Part shown: one piece after another, positions 55,872 through 64,000 of the stretch
Layout: the number at the start of each line of letters is the position of its first letter
How positions within the stretch are numbered: the stretch's first letter is position 1
Source of the DNA: Ruegeria marisrubri
GTDB lineage: Bacteria; Pseudomonadota; Alphaproteobacteria; Rhodobacterales; Rhodobacteraceae
Direction of reading: 5' to 3'
DNA: 64,000 nucleotides
Assembly (NCBI RefSeq): GCF_001507595.1
Contig: NZ_LQBQ01000023.1
Coordinates: forward strand, 1-64,000
Program-made: the position numbers and the translations under genes
The notes under the pieces: model-generated
Seen by the model: only the letters and a program-made list of their open reading frames with translations
Told to the model about the DNA's origin: nothing
The model's database searches: none

Positions 55872-56544
55872 TGCCCGGCGCTCGGGCGCGCGGCTGGTCG
55901 GAGTAGGAATAGCAGCCATCGTCATCATTCTGGTGACCGCCGCGGCTTTGCTGTTCTGGACCCTGCCGGATGCCAATGCCTTCAACGCAAGGGTCGAGCG
56001 GTTGTTCGTCGAGAGCGACCTGACCTCGCAGGCCGAGATCCGGCTGCTCGAAATCCTGGCGCAGTCGGGCACCGCCTTTGCCGACACGCTGGCAAGCTAT
56101 CGCATGGTGATATTCGTGCTGCTGATCTTTGCCAGCGCCATGCTGATCGCCGCGCTTGTCTTTCTGGTGATGCTGGCCGCCCTGAACCGGCGCATGGCGC
56201 AGATCGAGCGCACGGGCATACAGGTGACCTCGTTGTTGATCAGCCGAGAAGAGAACACCGTCTATCTCAACAACATGGATTTCAAGCTGACGCCCGCCGC
56301 AATGGAGACGCTTTCAGTGCTGGCGGAATCACGCCTTGATGACGAAATCCTGTCAGGCGCTGAAATCGAGGCGATGGTATCCGGCAAGGAGGCCTCGGAA
56401 TGCGAAGAGGCCGCCGGCGCCACCCGGATCAAGAGGTTGCGCGATACGCTGGGCAACCAGATGGTCAGCGAATTGCTGGTCAGGAACGTGGCCCGCAAGG
56501 GTTACATGCTGGCCATCGACAAGGATGTCATCCGGATGATCTGA
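55843..56544 (+). CDS. Membrane protein with C-terminal winged-helix-like domain
   Basis: 233 residues. Two transmembrane helices (about 17-40 and 88-112) with a short loop between, then a cytoplasmic domain. The last 95 residues resemble an OmpR/PhoB winged helix: FKLTPAAMETLSVLAES, a region TRIKRLRDTLGN and VRNVARKGYMLAID, the usual wing ending. A DNA-binding domain on a membrane protein recalls ToxR or CadC, which have the domain at the N-terminus instead. DNA contact is inferred. Starts inside the preceding gene. Confidence 0.6.
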   Translation: MPENTISVSDARRSGARLVGVGIAAIVIILVTAAALLFWTLPDANAFNARVERLFVESDLTSQAEIRLLEILAQSGTAFADTLASYRMVIFVLLIFASAMLIAALVFLVMLAALNRRMAQIERTGIQVTSLLISREENTVYLNNMDFKLTPAAMETLSVLAESRLDDEILSGAEIEAMVSGKEASECEEAAGATRIKRLRDTLGNQMVSELLVRNVARKGYMLAIDKDVIRMI

Positions 56545-56547
56545 GCG

Positions 56548-56838
56548 TCAGTGGTTGGGGGATTGGCGGCCCCCGACCTCCGGTCGTTTCACCGGCCGCG
56601 TGAGAGGTTGGCACGCGCACCGTGCCATGTTGTCGTATATCAGTTCTTCGTGGATGTTCGTGCACCCCTTTCCGGGGCGCGTGACCAGACGTCCGCCGTT
56701 GGCGCGGGTCTGGCAAACAGCCATGCAGATGCACTCGCTGCGGTTGGGCCGTTTCGACGTATCCGCCATGGCAGCACCCGAAAGCACCAGGCCCAGAGCC
56801 ACCCCCATTATCTTCAATCCAGTCATTCCAACTCTCAT
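56548..56838 (-). CDS. Small secreted cysteine-rich protein
   Basis: 96 residues (an ATG at 56826 is an alternative start). A signal peptide (GLKIMGVALGLVLSGAAMA) precedes about 70 residues with six Cys, in CICMAVC, GCTN and CAC motifs. Probably a disulfide-bonded periplasmic protein. Family not recognised. It converges with the preceding gene and diverges from the cyclase gene. Confidence 0.55.
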   Translation of the reverse strand: MRVGMTGLKIMGVALGLVLSGAAMADTSKRPNRSECICMAVCQTRANGGRLVTRPGKGCTNIHEELIYDNMARCACQPLTRPVKRPEVGGRQSPNH

Positions 56839-56918
56839 CTGGTAAAATCCTCGCGCCGCCTCTTGGAAACCGGGCGAAACAGACCATCCTTAAAAGATCT
56901 CCTGAAAGGAGGCCGTAC

Positions 56919-58523
56919 ATGAACGTTCACGCTACTCCGCAGTCCAAAGGGTATGGCATCGACATCGAGCCCCTCAAGGGCCGTGTCGCGATCTATCGCG
57001 GCGACACGCTTCTGGCCGAAAGTTCACGCGCCAAGGTCATGTACGAAACCCGCCTGCCGCCCACGATCTATTTTCCCCGCGAAGACGTGCGGGTCGATCT
57101 CAGCGATCCGACAGAGCTGCAGACCTTCTGCCCCTTCAAGGGAACCGCCACATATCACGATGTCCTTTTAGGAGAGGAACGGATCACCAACGCGGTCTGG
57201 ACTTATGAGACAGCCCTGCCCGAGAGTATCGGCATACAGGGCCATGTAGGCTTCATGCCCAATGCCCATACGCGGATCGACCTTGGTGAAAACAAGCTGC
57301 GCAAGGGCGATGACGGCAACATCAGCGGCCCGCTGATCGATTGGCTGTTGCGCGAGGCCTCGGGAATCAAGACACCCGAGGACTTCACACGGGCGCTGGC
57401 CGAAAAAATGCTGGAACACGGGATCGCCGTCCAACGCCTGGGCATCCTGGTCTGGTCGCTGCATCCGCTGATTGCCGGAAAACACTACATCTGGGAAAAG
57501 GGCGCGGCAGAGATTTCGACTTTCGCACCGACCTACGAAATCTATGACCACCCCGCCTATACCAACAGCCCGCTGCGCCACGTCTCGAACGGACTGGGAG
57601 GCGTGCGGCAGCGGTTGACCGATAGCCGTCTGGAAGACAGTTTTCCAATCATGGAAGATCTTCGGGCCAAGGGCGCAACCGACTATGTCGCGATGCCGAT
57701 GCCCTTTTCGGACGGGCGCACCAATGTCCTGACACTGACTTGCGATCACCCCGACGGATTCACGACGGCAAATCTCGGGCTGATTTTCGAATGCTCCGCC
57801 ATCATCGGCCGGTATTACGAGGTTTTCGTGCAGCGTGAGAACGCACAGACACTTCTGGAAACATATCTCGGCAAACGAACGGGCGCGCGGGTCCTGGGTG
57901 GCGAGATCCGGCGCGGCGACGGGGATGAAATCGATGCGGCGATCATGTTCTGCGACCTGCGCAATTCCACGGCTCTTGAAGAAAGCCTTGGCCGGAATGC
58001 CTATCTCTCGTTGCTCAACGGGTTCTTTGAAACCGTTTCCGAGATCGTAAACGAAAATGGCGGAGAAGTTCTGAAGTTCATCGGAGACGCCGTGTTGGCG
58101 GTGTTTCCCGCAGGCGACGACGCCACGGCGGCGCAAGCCAACGCACTGCGCTCGGCCAAGGATATTGTTGAACGGCTGGCTGAACTTCGCGCCTCGGCGG
58201 AAGATACGCATTGCGATTGTGCGATCGGTTTGTCCTACGGAAGAGTCACCTACGGGAATGTAGGTTCGCGCGAGCGACTGGATTTCACGGTCATTGGACA
58301 AGCTGCGAACATTGCCGCGCGCCTTGGCGACTATGGCAAAAGCAATGGTCACCGGATCGTGGCATCGCAGGAAATCCAGCCGGTTCTTTCCGATGCTGCT
58401 CCACTTGGCCAGGTCAGGCTGCACAATGTCTCGCGCCCGGTGGCATGCTACGCGATCCGAACACCGATGGATGGCGCGTCTCTTGCCAAGCCTTCGGCAG
58501 GCGAGGTCAGAAACGCAGGATAG
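56919..58523 (+). CDS. DUF427 domain fused to a class III adenylate cyclase
   Basis: 534 residues. Residues 10-110 match the DUF427 pattern (VAIYRGDTLLAESSRA, LPPTIYFPREDV, CPFKGTATYHDV). A middle region of about 200 residues is unfamiliar, possibly GAF-like. The cyclase domain begins near 340: IMFCDLRNSTALEES gives a metal Asp, FIGDAVLAVFPA and IGLSYGRVTYGNVG follow, and VIGQAANIAARL is the cyclase helix. No membrane segment, so it is a soluble cAMP source. AAAGGAGG lies ahead of the start. Fusion with DUF427 is the odd point. Confidence 0.85.
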   Translation: MNVHATPQSKGYGIDIEPLKGRVAIYRGDTLLAESSRAKVMYETRLPPTIYFPREDVRVDLSDPTELQTFCPFKGTATYHDVLLGEERITNAVWTYETALPESIGIQGHVGFMPNAHTRIDLGENKLRKGDDGNISGPLIDWLLREASGIKTPEDFTRALAEKMLEHGIAVQRLGILVWSLHPLIAGKHYIWEKGAAEISTFAPTYEIYDHPAYTNSPLRHVSNGLGGVRQRLTDSRLEDSFPIMEDLRAKGATDYVAMPMPFSDGRTNVLTLTCDHPDGFTTANLGLIFECSAIIGRYYEVFVQRENAQTLLETYLGKRTGARVLGGEIRRGDGDEIDAAIMFCDLRNSTALEESLGRNAYLSLLNGFFETVSEIVNENGGEVLKFIGDAVLAVFPAGDDATAAQANALRSAKDIVERLAELRASAEDTHCDCAIGLSYGRVTYGNVGSRERLDFTVIGQAANIAARLGDYGKSNGHRIVASQEIQPVLSDAAPLGQVRLHNVSRPVACYAIRTPMDGASLAKPSAGEVRNAG

Positions 58524-58643
58524 ACCGGATCCCGGCCCTTGTCGCAGTTGATACGGCAGGTGCGCCGGGGCGGCAGGTGGCACCCCGCAGTTCGGCTGGC
58601 GCGAGCGGTGAAACAGGCCTGAGCCTGCCACGCCTGAAACGCT

Positions 58644-59438
58644 CTATTTGTATTGCAGCAATTGCAACGCAGTGCGGGCCGAGACACTGGATAGTGAAGA
58701 CGGCGGTGCCTGTGCCCTGGCAAAGAAAGTGGTCATCAAACGGTCGACCGCCTCCGGCAGCTGGAATTGAGATATGTCCGGAGAACCGGTCTGTCGCGCC
58801 AGCTTGTCCCTGAACATCTCCAGTTGCTTGTCGATATCGAGTTGGGCGAAGGCTTTGGGCAGCCCCAACGCCGTTTCCATCAGGTCGCGCAGGGGCGGCA
58901 GGCTCATCAGTTCGAACCATTTCGCATTTTCACCGCCGTTCTTGCGGGCCAGGTCGGTCAGGGTACGTCTCGCAAAGAGCGCGATCCGCATCGCCTCATC
59001 GGTCTGACCGACCGCAACCTCGAACCGCGAAACCAGATTTCTGTGTGCGATCTGCGCCATTTCACTCGCCTGCCCCGTCTTTACGACCTCGCCGGGGCCA
59101 AACCCGAAAGCCGATGCCAACTGCTTGTACCGCTTGTCCGACAGACGGCTGGACAACGCATCCTGCGCACTGAAACCGTCCTGCAACACCCTGCGGATGA
59201 AATATGTGTTGGCCAAGTCGTCCTCCAACCCGAAGGCCGTCAGGGCCACCCGCAACAACCGCCGGTCGGACACCAGGCTCTCGGCCGTTTTCACCTTGCC
59301 GATATTGTCCAGGAAATACCGGGTGTCCCTTTCGTTTTGTGGCGTGCCGGAAAAAACCTCCAGCTGGGCGTCGTAGGTCCTTTTCAGAAAATGCCAGCCG
59401 ACAAGTCCGGTGGCGGGAATGACTGGCTGGAAACTCAT
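58644..59438 (-). CDS. DUF1217 flagellar-locus protein
   Basis: 264 residues from ATG 59438, set by ATGA overlap with flbT. DUF1217 marks: YDAQLEVFSGTPQNERDTRY, FGLEDDLANTYFIRRVLQ, SAFGFGPG, and the closing DRLMTTFFARA. The family travels with flagellar genes of Rhizobiales and Rhodobacterales; its role is unclear. Last gene of the flaF-flbT unit. Confidence 0.85.
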   Translation of the reverse strand: MSFQPVIPATGLVGWHFLKRTYDAQLEVFSGTPQNERDTRYFLDNIGKVKTAESLVSDRRLLRVALTAFGLEDDLANTYFIRRVLQDGFSAQDALSSRLSDKRYKQLASAFGFGPGEVVKTGQASEMAQIAHRNLVSRFEVAVGQTDEAMRIALFARRTLTDLARKNGGENAKWFELMSLPPLRDLMETALGLPKAFAQLDIDKQLEMFRDKLARQTGSPDISQFQLPEAVDRLMTTFFARAQAPPSSLSSVSARTALQLLQYK

Positions 59439-59836
59439 TGCCGATAGGCCAGCAGCCTCTCCTCGCGCGGCAACAGCGACCGCAACGACTTGAGGCACCG
59501 GTAGTACTGGCCGCTGGTCAATGCGCTGGTCGCCTGTGCCAGGATGTTTCGGCTGTCAGGGTCTGTGAACACCTGGCTCAGTTCCTCTACCCGGCGCAAC
59601 AGCTGCAGCCGAGCGGCGTCCGGGTCCAGATCGCCCGACAGCACGAGCTGCGCGGCATAGCAGACACGCCGTACCGGAGTACTGGCCTCATCGGGGCGAA
59701 TCGCGTCTCGCAAACGCAGAACATGAGCTCCGGGCGTCATGATCGAAAACCGGCCGCGACGGTCCCCGTTTTCGATCACCACGCCGTTGATCAGCACCCG
59801 TTCCTTTGGGGCGAGTTTCAGTACCAACCCGCTCAT
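59435..59836 (-). CDS. flbT: Flagellar biosynthesis repressor FlbT
   Basis: 133 residues, usual size. FlbT binds flagellin mRNA and lowers its stability until the hook is built. LVLKLAPKERVLINGVVIEN and GQYYRCLKSLRSLLPREERL are characteristic. ATGA overlaps on both sides. Flagellin lies upstream on the same strand, as expected. Confidence 0.92.
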   Translation of the reverse strand: MSGLVLKLAPKERVLINGVVIENGDRRGRFSIMTPGAHVLRLRDAIRPDEASTPVRRVCYAAQLVLSGDLDPDAARLQLLRRVEELSQVFTDPDSRNILAQATSALTSGQYYRCLKSLRSLLPREERLLAYRQ

Positions 59837-60210
59837 GAGGCGGCTCCGCCCGGGCGCAGGCCACGCAGCACGGCCGTGTTGATCTCGAGAAGCGGTTCGA
59901 CCGTGCCCTTGCCGGCCAGTACCCGGCTGCTGTGGTGCCTGGTAAACTCAGCCAGATAGAAAATCCTGGCGCGCAGTTCCTCGGGGAGCCAATTGTCGGC
60001 GTCCGCGACCCCTGCCGCCAGGATTGTCCAGAGGCGCCGATTGTCATGCAACGCCTCGGCGAATCCGCCAAAATCGGTATCCTTGCGCGCGGCCGCGGCA
60101 TTGAGCCGGCGGGTGACCCTGGAGATCACTTCGAATTCCGTGTCCCGAGGCGTTCGCGTCGGCGTGCTGGCCTGCGCATAGGCCTGTCGTGCTAAAGTCT
60201 GCGGCGTCAC
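59833..60210 (-). CDS. flaF: Flagellar biosynthesis regulator FlaF
   Basis: 125 residues. FlaF works opposite FlbT and is needed for flagellin secretion or translation. The core reads LHDNRRLWTILAAGVADADN and LPEELRARIFYLAEFT, then the LLEINTAVLRGL end. Follows flagellin after 79 bases with a strong hairpin between. Confidence 0.92.
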   Translation of the reverse strand: MTPQTLARQAYAQASTPTRTPRDTEFEVISRVTRRLNAAAARKDTDFGGFAEALHDNRRLWTILAAGVADADNWLPEELRARIFYLAEFTRHHSSRVLAGKGTVEPLLEINTAVLRGLRPGGAAS

Positions 60211-60250
60211 TTTGGACCCCCTTTTTGATTGATCTGGTCAGCGGGCATCA

Positions 60251-60275
60251 CCGGAGCGCGCCAAACGCGCTCCGG
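60251..60275 (-). terminator. Hairpin after the flagellin gene
   Basis: CCGGAGCGCG, loop CCAAA, CGCGCTCCGG: a perfect 10-base GC-rich stem 15 bases past the flagellin stop. No T tract follows on the minus strand, so it more likely protects the 3' end of flagellin mRNA or partly ends transcription before flaF. Confidence 0.7.
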
Positions 60276-60289
60276 CTGAGACAGCGCGG

Positions 60290-61597
60290 TTAGCGGAACA
60301 GCGACAGAATAGTCTGCGGCGCCTGATTGGCGATCGACAGTGACTGAACCGCCAGTTGCTGCTGTGTCTGAAGGGCCTGAAGACGAGCCGAAGCCTCCTC
60401 CATATCGGCATCGACCATCGCGCCGATCCCGGATTTCAGCGAGTCGCTAAGTTTCGAGACAAACTCCGACTGGGTTTCGATCCGACCCCGCGCCGAGCCG
60501 AAGGAGGCCGCCGAATCGATGGCCGTCTGGATCAGCCCCTCGATATCCGTCAGGGCGCTTTTGGCCCCGGCAGCGGTGGTCACATCGATGTTGGCGAGAT
60601 CTTCGAGGCCGCCACCGATCGTCACGCCAGCCGTTTCAATGGCCTGAAGCGACACGTTGTTCCCTGTGCCGGTCTCACCGGTAAAGGTGATCGTGGCCAC
60701 GCCGCTGGCAGCAACCGTGACCGCCGCCTTCAGGGATGTCCCCGATGACAGGGTTCCGTCTTCGACGGCTGCGGAAACCCGGTCATTGAAAGCCTTGGCC
60801 AGAGCGTTGGCCACATCTGCCTGGGTGTCACCATCCCGTGCCACATAGGAAACGGCGCGGGCGCTGTCATTGAATGCCGCGCCCACCGAACCGGCGGCGC
60901 CCGAGATATTGATCTGCACCCCGGTTCCGGCCGCGACGCTTTCGATGTCAAGCGTCGTGGTCGGAGGCGTGGCCGCCCCCGTCAGCGCAACGGCGGACGC
61001 CGCGTCCAGGGCACCGCCGATCGTGGCGCCCGAGCCGCCGGCCGCTGCTGTGCCGGTCGTCCAGTCCGTAGCCTGGGTGCCCAGATCCTTTTTGACCACG
61101 TTAATGTGGCTGACGTTGACGGTTCCATCCGAACTGCGATCGAGCGAGCTCAGCACGTCGATGCTTCCCGATCCGGTGGTGGTGTCCCGGTTCGACAACA
61201 GGTTGAGGCCGTTGAACTGGGCCGCGCCGACCACTGAATTGATCTGATCCCGCAAGGCGGAGATATCGGTCTGGATTTTGGCGCGGTCGACGTTCTCTTC
61301 CTGTGCGGCGACGATCTTGCCCTTGATCTGGGTCAGAAGGTCGGCAACCGTTTCGGCCCCGTTCTGGGCGACGGCCACGGTGGATTCCCCCAAGGACAGG
61401 CTGTCGGAAATTCCCTTGAAGCCCTTGACGTCGGACTCCATCACCTTGGAGATGGCCCAGACCGCCGCGTTATCCTTGGCTGACGCCACCGACTTGCCGG
61501 TCGATATCTCGTTTTGGGTCACGCCAAGGTTCTTGTTGATCGACTTCAGGGTTTGCAGCGCAACCATCGCGCCGTTGTTTGTCAGAATGCTGGACAT
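60290..61597 (-). CDS. fliC: Flagellin
   Basis: 435 residues. The filament subunit. The N-terminal D0/D1 helices (SSILTNNGAMVALQTLKSIN, then EISTGKSVASAKDNAAVWAI) and the C-terminal helices (RLQALQTQQQLAVQSLSIAN, then QAPQTILSLFR) are intact. The central region is Gly/Ala/Thr-rich and surface-exposed. Followed by flaF and flbT, its regulators. No sigma28 promoter was obvious in the 207 bases upstream. Confidence 0.95.
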   Translation of the reverse strand: MSSILTNNGAMVALQTLKSINKNLGVTQNEISTGKSVASAKDNAAVWAISKVMESDVKGFKGISDSLSLGESTVAVAQNGAETVADLLTQIKGKIVAAQEENVDRAKIQTDISALRDQINSVVGAAQFNGLNLLSNRDTTTGSGSIDVLSSLDRSSDGTVNVSHINVVKKDLGTQATDWTTGTAAAGGSGATIGGALDAASAVALTGAATPPTTTLDIESVAAGTGVQINISGAAGSVGAAFNDSARAVSYVARDGDTQADVANALAKAFNDRVSAAVEDGTLSSGTSLKAAVTVAASGVATITFTGETGTGNNVSLQAIETAGVTIGGGLEDLANIDVTTAAGAKSALTDIEGLIQTAIDSAASFGSARGRIETQSEFVSKLSDSLKSGIGAMVDADMEEASARLQALQTQQQLAVQSLSIANQAPQTILSLFR

Positions 61598-61804
61598 GGT
61601 TTCATCCTTTTCAGTTAGGGCATTTCATCGCCCTCGGTCATCCCGCCCACCAGGGCGAGGGCTATGTCGTTCTGACTTATGCGACTGACCGGATCGGCTT
61701 CGCGCCACCCGTGTTTCGGGTGCCGGCCCACCATCGTCCGCAATCCCCTAACGGAATCCTAAGTCCACCGGTTCACGTCGTGCGGATTTGAGACAAATCG
61801 AAAC

Positions 61805-62164
61805 TCATGCCTTTTTCTCAAGCTGGGTCTGCAACCGCACAGGAAAACTGTTCCGCTTCCCGGCCGCATCATAGGTATGGAGACCCTGCCGCACCCGGCG
61901 CAGTTCGGCCATGCGGTCGAACACAGCCCGCACTCCGTCGGCCGCGCTTTCGAGCAGCGCCTGGTTCCGCTCGAGCTTCTTCTGAACCCGCTGCACTTGT
62001 TCCGACCTGCCAGTTGCGCTCTTGCCCAGGGAATCAAACAGCTTCTCTTTTTCCGGCAGCAGATTCTCCAGTTGACCCAGCTGCCCGTCGAGCACCGCTT
62101 TGCGCTCGAGATCCAGCAACTCCTCCAAGGCACGAAACGGGTCTATTTTCGTCTCATTCTTCAT
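61805..62164 (-). CDS. FlgN-like flagellar chaperone
   Basis: 119 residues, helical and charged. RNQALLESAADGVRAVFDRM and HTYDAAGKRN resemble the C-terminal part of FlgN, which escorts hook-filament junction proteins. The start lies inside the FlgJ-like gene (11-base overlap). Similarity is modest; it could be another small flagellar helical protein. Confidence 0.6.
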   Translation of the reverse strand: MKNETKIDPFRALEELLDLERKAVLDGQLGQLENLLPEKEKLFDSLGKSATGRSEQVQRVQKKLERNQALLESAADGVRAVFDRMAELRRVRQGLHTYDAAGKRNSFPVRLQTQLEKKA

Positions 62165-62450
62165 AGGCTTGCTCCAAGATTGACCTGAACAGGATTTCGG
62201 ACAAACCGATGCCGCCTGCCCGGGCTATCTGCCGGGCCTGCTGCATCACCAGCATCGAAGAAAACTGCTCCTCGCCGACCCCGCCGCCCAGGGCGCCCGA
62301 CGACTTCCCCAGGCCGCCCGACCGGAGCATTTCAGCAAGAAACGTGGCCTCAAGCTCTACGGTGGCGGATTTCAGGGCCTCGCGGTCGGGCAGGTTGTGA
62401 GCGGGAGGCACATGCATGTGCACTTTCATCGCATACCTCGGAAATTGCAT
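62154..62450 (-). CDS. Rod-binding (FlgJ N-terminal/CheL-like) protein
   Basis: 98 residues from ATG 62450; later ATGs at 62429 and 62420 also fit. The rod-binding motif is clear: ELEATFLAEMLRSGGLG, GGVGEEQFSSMLVMQQARQI, GIGLSEILFRSIL. It lacks the muramidase domain, as in other alphaproteobacteria. Diverges from fliK. Confidence 0.88.
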   Translation of the reverse strand: MQFPRYAMKVHMHVPPAHNLPDREALKSATVELEATFLAEMLRSGGLGKSSGALGGGVGEEQFSSMLVMQQARQIARAGGIGLSEILFRSILEQAYEE

Positions 62451-62479
62451 CGAACTTTCACGATCAGAGCAGGTAGCCG

Positions 62480-62494
62480 TTAAAATAGCCGTAA
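62480..62494. promoter_or_regulatory. Candidate CtrA box between flgJ-like gene and fliK
   Basis: TTAA-N7-GTAA, one base off the TTAA-N7-TTAA consensus, in the divergent 84-base gap. CtrA controls flagellar genes in roseobacters, so a site here is expected. One copy only. Confidence 0.35.
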
Positions 62495-62534
62495 CCTGGA
62501 CCCGGCAGATTACAGCCATCCGAAGGAGGACCGG

Positions 62535-63871
62535 GTGGCCATGCTGGCATCAGAAACGACCATGATCCCGACAACCAGGCTCGCAGAGGCGGTGCCGGCG
62601 AAACCCATGCGCCAGGAATTGCCGGGCAACCATCGAACCTTTGGTCAGTTCGTCGGGGAAGATACACAACAAGACACCCAAGAAACCGTCGCCAGGGACC
62701 ACACCCTCTCGGGTTCCGAGGCGACTCGGGGCACCCCCGATGGACAGACCGAAACCCAGGGCAGCGAACATCGGATCAGCGAAACGCCGGGGGTCGCGAA
62801 AGGACATGCCGTTGATTCGGAACCGCCGGGTACCGTATCGGACGACTCTGAGGAGAAATCCGGTGAACGGATGCCGTCGGACATGCAATCCGTGCCGCCC
62901 GCAAGCTTCACCCGAAATGGGCCGCCCATCCGCCCTTCTGCGGTGGACTTGACCGGTCAAGCCGGGGCCGTGGACGCCGGAGGACTGGATATTCTTGCGT
63001 CTGCCTTGCCCCTCGGGCCGCCGGAGTCACTCGGCGAGGGCGATCGAAACGAAATCACAACCGTGCCCCCCACGGCCCGGGCGGAAAGCGGACGACAGGA
63101 TTGGATGCCGCAGCGGGTTTCGCCCGGCACAGCCGTGCGAATGATCCGTCTTTCACCATTAATGAAACCGGAGTGGAATTGGACAAGGGAAAGAAAACAC
63201 CACCCGAGGCTGCAAGTGGCGAACCGCGCGGATTTTCGGTTGGTCAGCAAGGGCCCTGGCCTGCACCGCCACCCAGAGATACCCCGATCCGCCCAATCCA
63301 TGCTGCGATGGAACCGCGCGCCCTCCGCCTGCATACCGAACCTGGTGCCGCCCTTGACCCGCCAGGCATCGGTGCGGAATTCAGTGCGGCCCAGGACGCT
63401 GAAGCCCCGGTTGGCCTCCCGGTTACCCATACCCCGGACCGCGTTCATCCCCAGACCCCGGCGGCGACATACTCCGAGACCATTCGCTCGGTAGCACGTC
63501 AGATGTCCGCCGCGATCGCCGTCCGCCCGGAAAACGGCGGCGCGGATATCGCCCTCAACCCCGTGGAGTTGGGTCGCGTCTCGATGGCATTGCGCGCCGG
63601 GGAAGACGCAGTGCTGTTGTCCATCGCCACCGAGCGCCCCGAAACGTTGGAACTCATGAAACGCCATATCGCGGATCTGACCGCAGAGTTCCAGGAGCTG
63701 GGCTACAGCGATATTTCGTTCGAATTCCAGTCAATGGCGGACGGTGCGGGCGGACATTCTGGATATGCCGACCACCTACCGGCAGGCGACATGATGGACA
63801 GCGCCGAGCCGACATCGGACATCCGCACGTCAAAGAGCAGTCCATCGACCGGCATTGATATGAGGTTGTAA
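62535..63871 (+). pseudogene. fliK: Flagellar hook-length control protein FliK, apparently frameshifted
   Basis: Starts at GTG 62535 (or ATG 62541) after AAGGAGGA. The first frame codes a low-complexity Pro/Ser/Glu-rich N-terminus; near 63,060-63,180 the FliK-like coding moves to the -1 frame. The second frame (63,101-63,871) has the FliK C-terminal core: IALNPVELGRVSMALRAG, LLSIATERPETLELMKRHI, LGYSDISFEF. A run of six C at 63,066-63,071 could account for a one-base loss. Loss would leave polyhooks and impaired motility; a sequencing error is equally possible. The next gene follows three bases after the stop. Confidence 0.75.
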
Positions 63872-63874
63872 CCC

Positions 63875-64000
63875 ATGATCACCGAGACAGGCCCGAGCGT
63901 GCAGCGCGAAATAACGGGCAATCAGGTTGCCCAGCGCGAGACGAAATCGGGGCTCACATCCGATTTCGAGACCTTTCTCAAGATGTTGACGGCTCAGGCG
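63875..64000 (+). CDS. flgD: FlgD hook-assembly protein, N-terminal part
   Basis: Only 42 codons lie in the window. The end LTSDFETFLKMLTAQ is the FlgD N-terminal signature (DFLKLLxxQLxxQ type) that anchors hook capping. Begins three bases after fliK, matching the usual fliK-flgD order. Truncated by the window end. Confidence 0.8.
   Translation, partial: MITETGPSVQREITGNQVAQRETKSGLTSDFETFLKMLTAQA

Noticed and set aside
57168-58631. 487-residue minus-strand frame
   Set aside because: Antisense to the DUF427-cyclase gene, which has intact motifs and a good ribosome site.

Overview
The window looks like the chromosome of a Rhodobacterales (roseobacter-type) alphaproteobacterium. The right third carries a typical set of genes for that group: a CcrM-type adenine methyltransferase with GANTC sites in its own leader, flaF-flbT-flagellin with a DUF1217 gene, a possible CtrA box, alkB, mutY, a DciA-like protein and rnhB. 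The left 46.7 kb is an accessory island made almost entirely of restriction and defence genes plus a Tn7-like transposition module. It ends at two broken transposase genes (45.8-46.7 kb).

Layout: (1) 0.3-9.2 kb, minus strand: an expanded type I restriction operon in the order hsdR, papain-like protease candidate, hsdM, NucS-like nuclease, hsdS, unknown protein, EVE + GIY-YIG protein. (2) 9.6-11.7 kb, plus strand: a large protein with a C-terminal formylglycine-generating-enzyme-like domain, then a 34-residue glycine-rich peptide gene with a strong ribosome binding site. (3) 11.8-18.1 kb: a divergent PD-(D/E)XK-like gene and a translationally coupled tnsA-tnsB-tnsC-tniQ operon. (4) 18.4-29.0 kb, minus strand: five overlapping genes, namely an SF1 helicase with a DUF559/Vsr-like nuclease domain, a membrane-anchored coiled-coil protein, a membrane-anchored coiled-coil McrB-like AAA+ protein, a DUF2357-like protein and an Hsp70-like ATPase. 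(5) 29.2-31.4 kb: two orphan genes, one Gre-like, then a 174-residue gene at the end of the next operon. (6) 31.4-42.4 kb, minus strand: SbcD-like, SbcC-like, TM0106-type nuclease + SF1 helicase, McrB with a PUA/EVE-like insert, McrC. (7) 42.5-45.6 kb: a WYL repressor divergent from a HEPN protein, a DnaQ-like exonuclease and an orphan CcdA-like antitoxin.

The most interesting part is 18.4-43.5 kb. The helicase, coiled-coil tandem, McrB-like AAA+, DUF2357 and Hsp70-like genes match the described gene content of coiled-coil nuclease tandem (CoCoNuT) systems, a branch of McrBC-type restriction predicted to act on RNA. It sits beside a canonical McrBC joined to an SbcCD-like pair, a HEPN protein and a type I restriction system, so the region could act as layered defence: modification-dependent DNA cleavage first, RNA or translation-directed toxicity second. 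Assignment rests on motif reading by eye, and no database search was possible. From 46.8 kb onward the genes are ordinary housekeeping, signalling and flagellar genes. One likely lesion there is an apparent frameshift in fliK.
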